Source: Stercorarius parasiticus (taxonomy: Eukaryota > Chordata > Aves > Charadriiformes > Stercorariidae). From it: DNA of 64,000 nucleotides. Position 1 is the stretch's first letter; the number at the start of each line of letters is the position of its first letter. Under the pieces are notes generated by a model. The model did no database searches. It saw nothing but the letters and a program-made list of their open reading frames with translations, and was not told the origin of the DNA. The stretch is taken from NCBI GenBank assembly GCA_013396915.1, contig VWZL01001304.1:546719-610718 (forward strand), read 5' to 3'. The position numbers were made by a program, and so were the translations under genes. Below are positions 63,371 through 64,000 of the stretch, in pieces.

Positions 63371-64000
63371 AATCATAGAATCATAGAATGGTTAGGGTTG
63401 GAAGGGAACTTAAAGATCATCTTGTTCCAACCCCCCTGCCATGGCCAAGGATGCCTTCCACTAGACAAGGCTGCTTAAAGACCCATCCAGCCTGGTCTTG
63501 AACACCCAGGGATGGGGCATCCACATCCTATGCCAGTGTGTCACCACCCTCACAGTAAAGAATTTCCTCCTAATATCTAATCTAAATTACTCTCTTTCAG
63601 TTTAAAACCATTGCCCCTCGTCCTATCACTACATGCCTTTGCGAAGTCCCTCCCTTTCCTGTAGGCCACCTTTAGATACTGGAAGGCTGCTATAAGGTCT
63701 CCCCGGAGCCTTCTCTTCTCCAGGCTGAACAACCCCAACTCTCTCAGCCTGTCTTCATAGGATAGGTGCTCCAGCCCTCTGACCATCTTCGTGGTCCTCC
63801 TCTGGACTCGCTCCAAAAGGTCAATGTCCTTCTTATGCTGGGGGCTCCAGAGCTGGACACAGTACTCCAGGTAGGGATTTCACCAGAGCAGAGTAGAGGG
63901 GCAGAATCCCCTCCCTCAACCTGCTGGCCACACTTCTTTTGATGCACTCCAGGTTATGGTTGGCTTTCTGGCCTGGGAGTGCACATTGTTGGCTCGTGTT
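63371..64000 (-). mobile_element. CR1 non-LTR retrotransposon, 3' part, runs off the window
   Basis: This is the 3' half-kilobase of a CR1 element in reverse orientation. The octamer tail (AATCATAGAATCATAGAATG on the + strand) starts at 63,371, followed by the 3' UTR and then the end of ORF2. A - strand frame at 63,577-63,816 carries the conserved C-terminal ORF2 segment ([20 protein letters not shown], then [20 protein letters not shown]). ORF2 normally carries endonuclease and reverse transcriptase domains; those lie upstream and outside the window. The frame stops early after KLKESNLD, and upstream sequence shifts to another frame (63,744-63,947), so the copy is decayed and inactive. The 5' limit is beyond 64,000. 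Confidence 0.95.

Noticed and set aside
1..64000. tRNA, rRNA, CRISPR array, bacterial operon or viral genome
   Set aside because: No cloverleaf, rRNA signature, regular spacer-repeat pattern or dense ORF layout was seen in a manual reading; a dedicated search was not possible.

Overview
The window looks like ordinary nuclear DNA from a bird (or a close sauropsid relative). It is AT-rich, has no long open reading frames, and carries four CR1 non-LTR retrotransposon fragments with the diagnostic ATTCTATG-type 3' tail (about 33,995, 50,520 and 63,371) or a recognisable C-terminal ORF2 reading frame (about 16,721 and 63,577). It has simple repeats and only one short CpG-rich patch. There is no bacterial, viral or plasmid gene layout. 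I found no CRISPR array, operon or other exotic system.

Most of the window is intronic or intergenic. The only coding sequence I can support is short candidate exons: an open frame bounded by plausible splice sites, with protein-like composition. On the + strand the best is 5856-6005 (50 codons, charged and probably helical). It may continue in phase into a 21-nt exon (9019-9039) and a terminal exon (from 9099). A second + strand chain lies at 59,616-60,533: three small exons that join in phase and end in a stop. On the - strand a set of candidates runs from 58.3 kb down to 13.8 kb. The best are 58,191-58,339, 50,848-51,010, 39,065-39,201, 29,936-30,211 (ending in a stop), the 23,709-23,750 / 23,204-23,333 / 22,846-22,920 group, 20,920-20,975 and 13,826-13,948. 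I recognise none of the proteins, so no gene names are given. Because chance pseudo-exons are common in 64 kb, and candidates interleave on both strands, each needs homology or RNA support.

A GC/CpG-rich patch at about 48.37-48.52 kb, beside a long polypyrimidine tract, is the only promoter-like spot.

The clearest anomaly is technical. Around 9.0-11.3 kb, single N bases at 9143, 10,256 and 10,572 flank two near-perfect repeats: 8959-9272 matches 10,257-10,571, and 9562-10,255 matches 10,573-11,267. This is the signature of overlapping contigs joined end to end, and it falsely doubles the two small + strand candidate exons.
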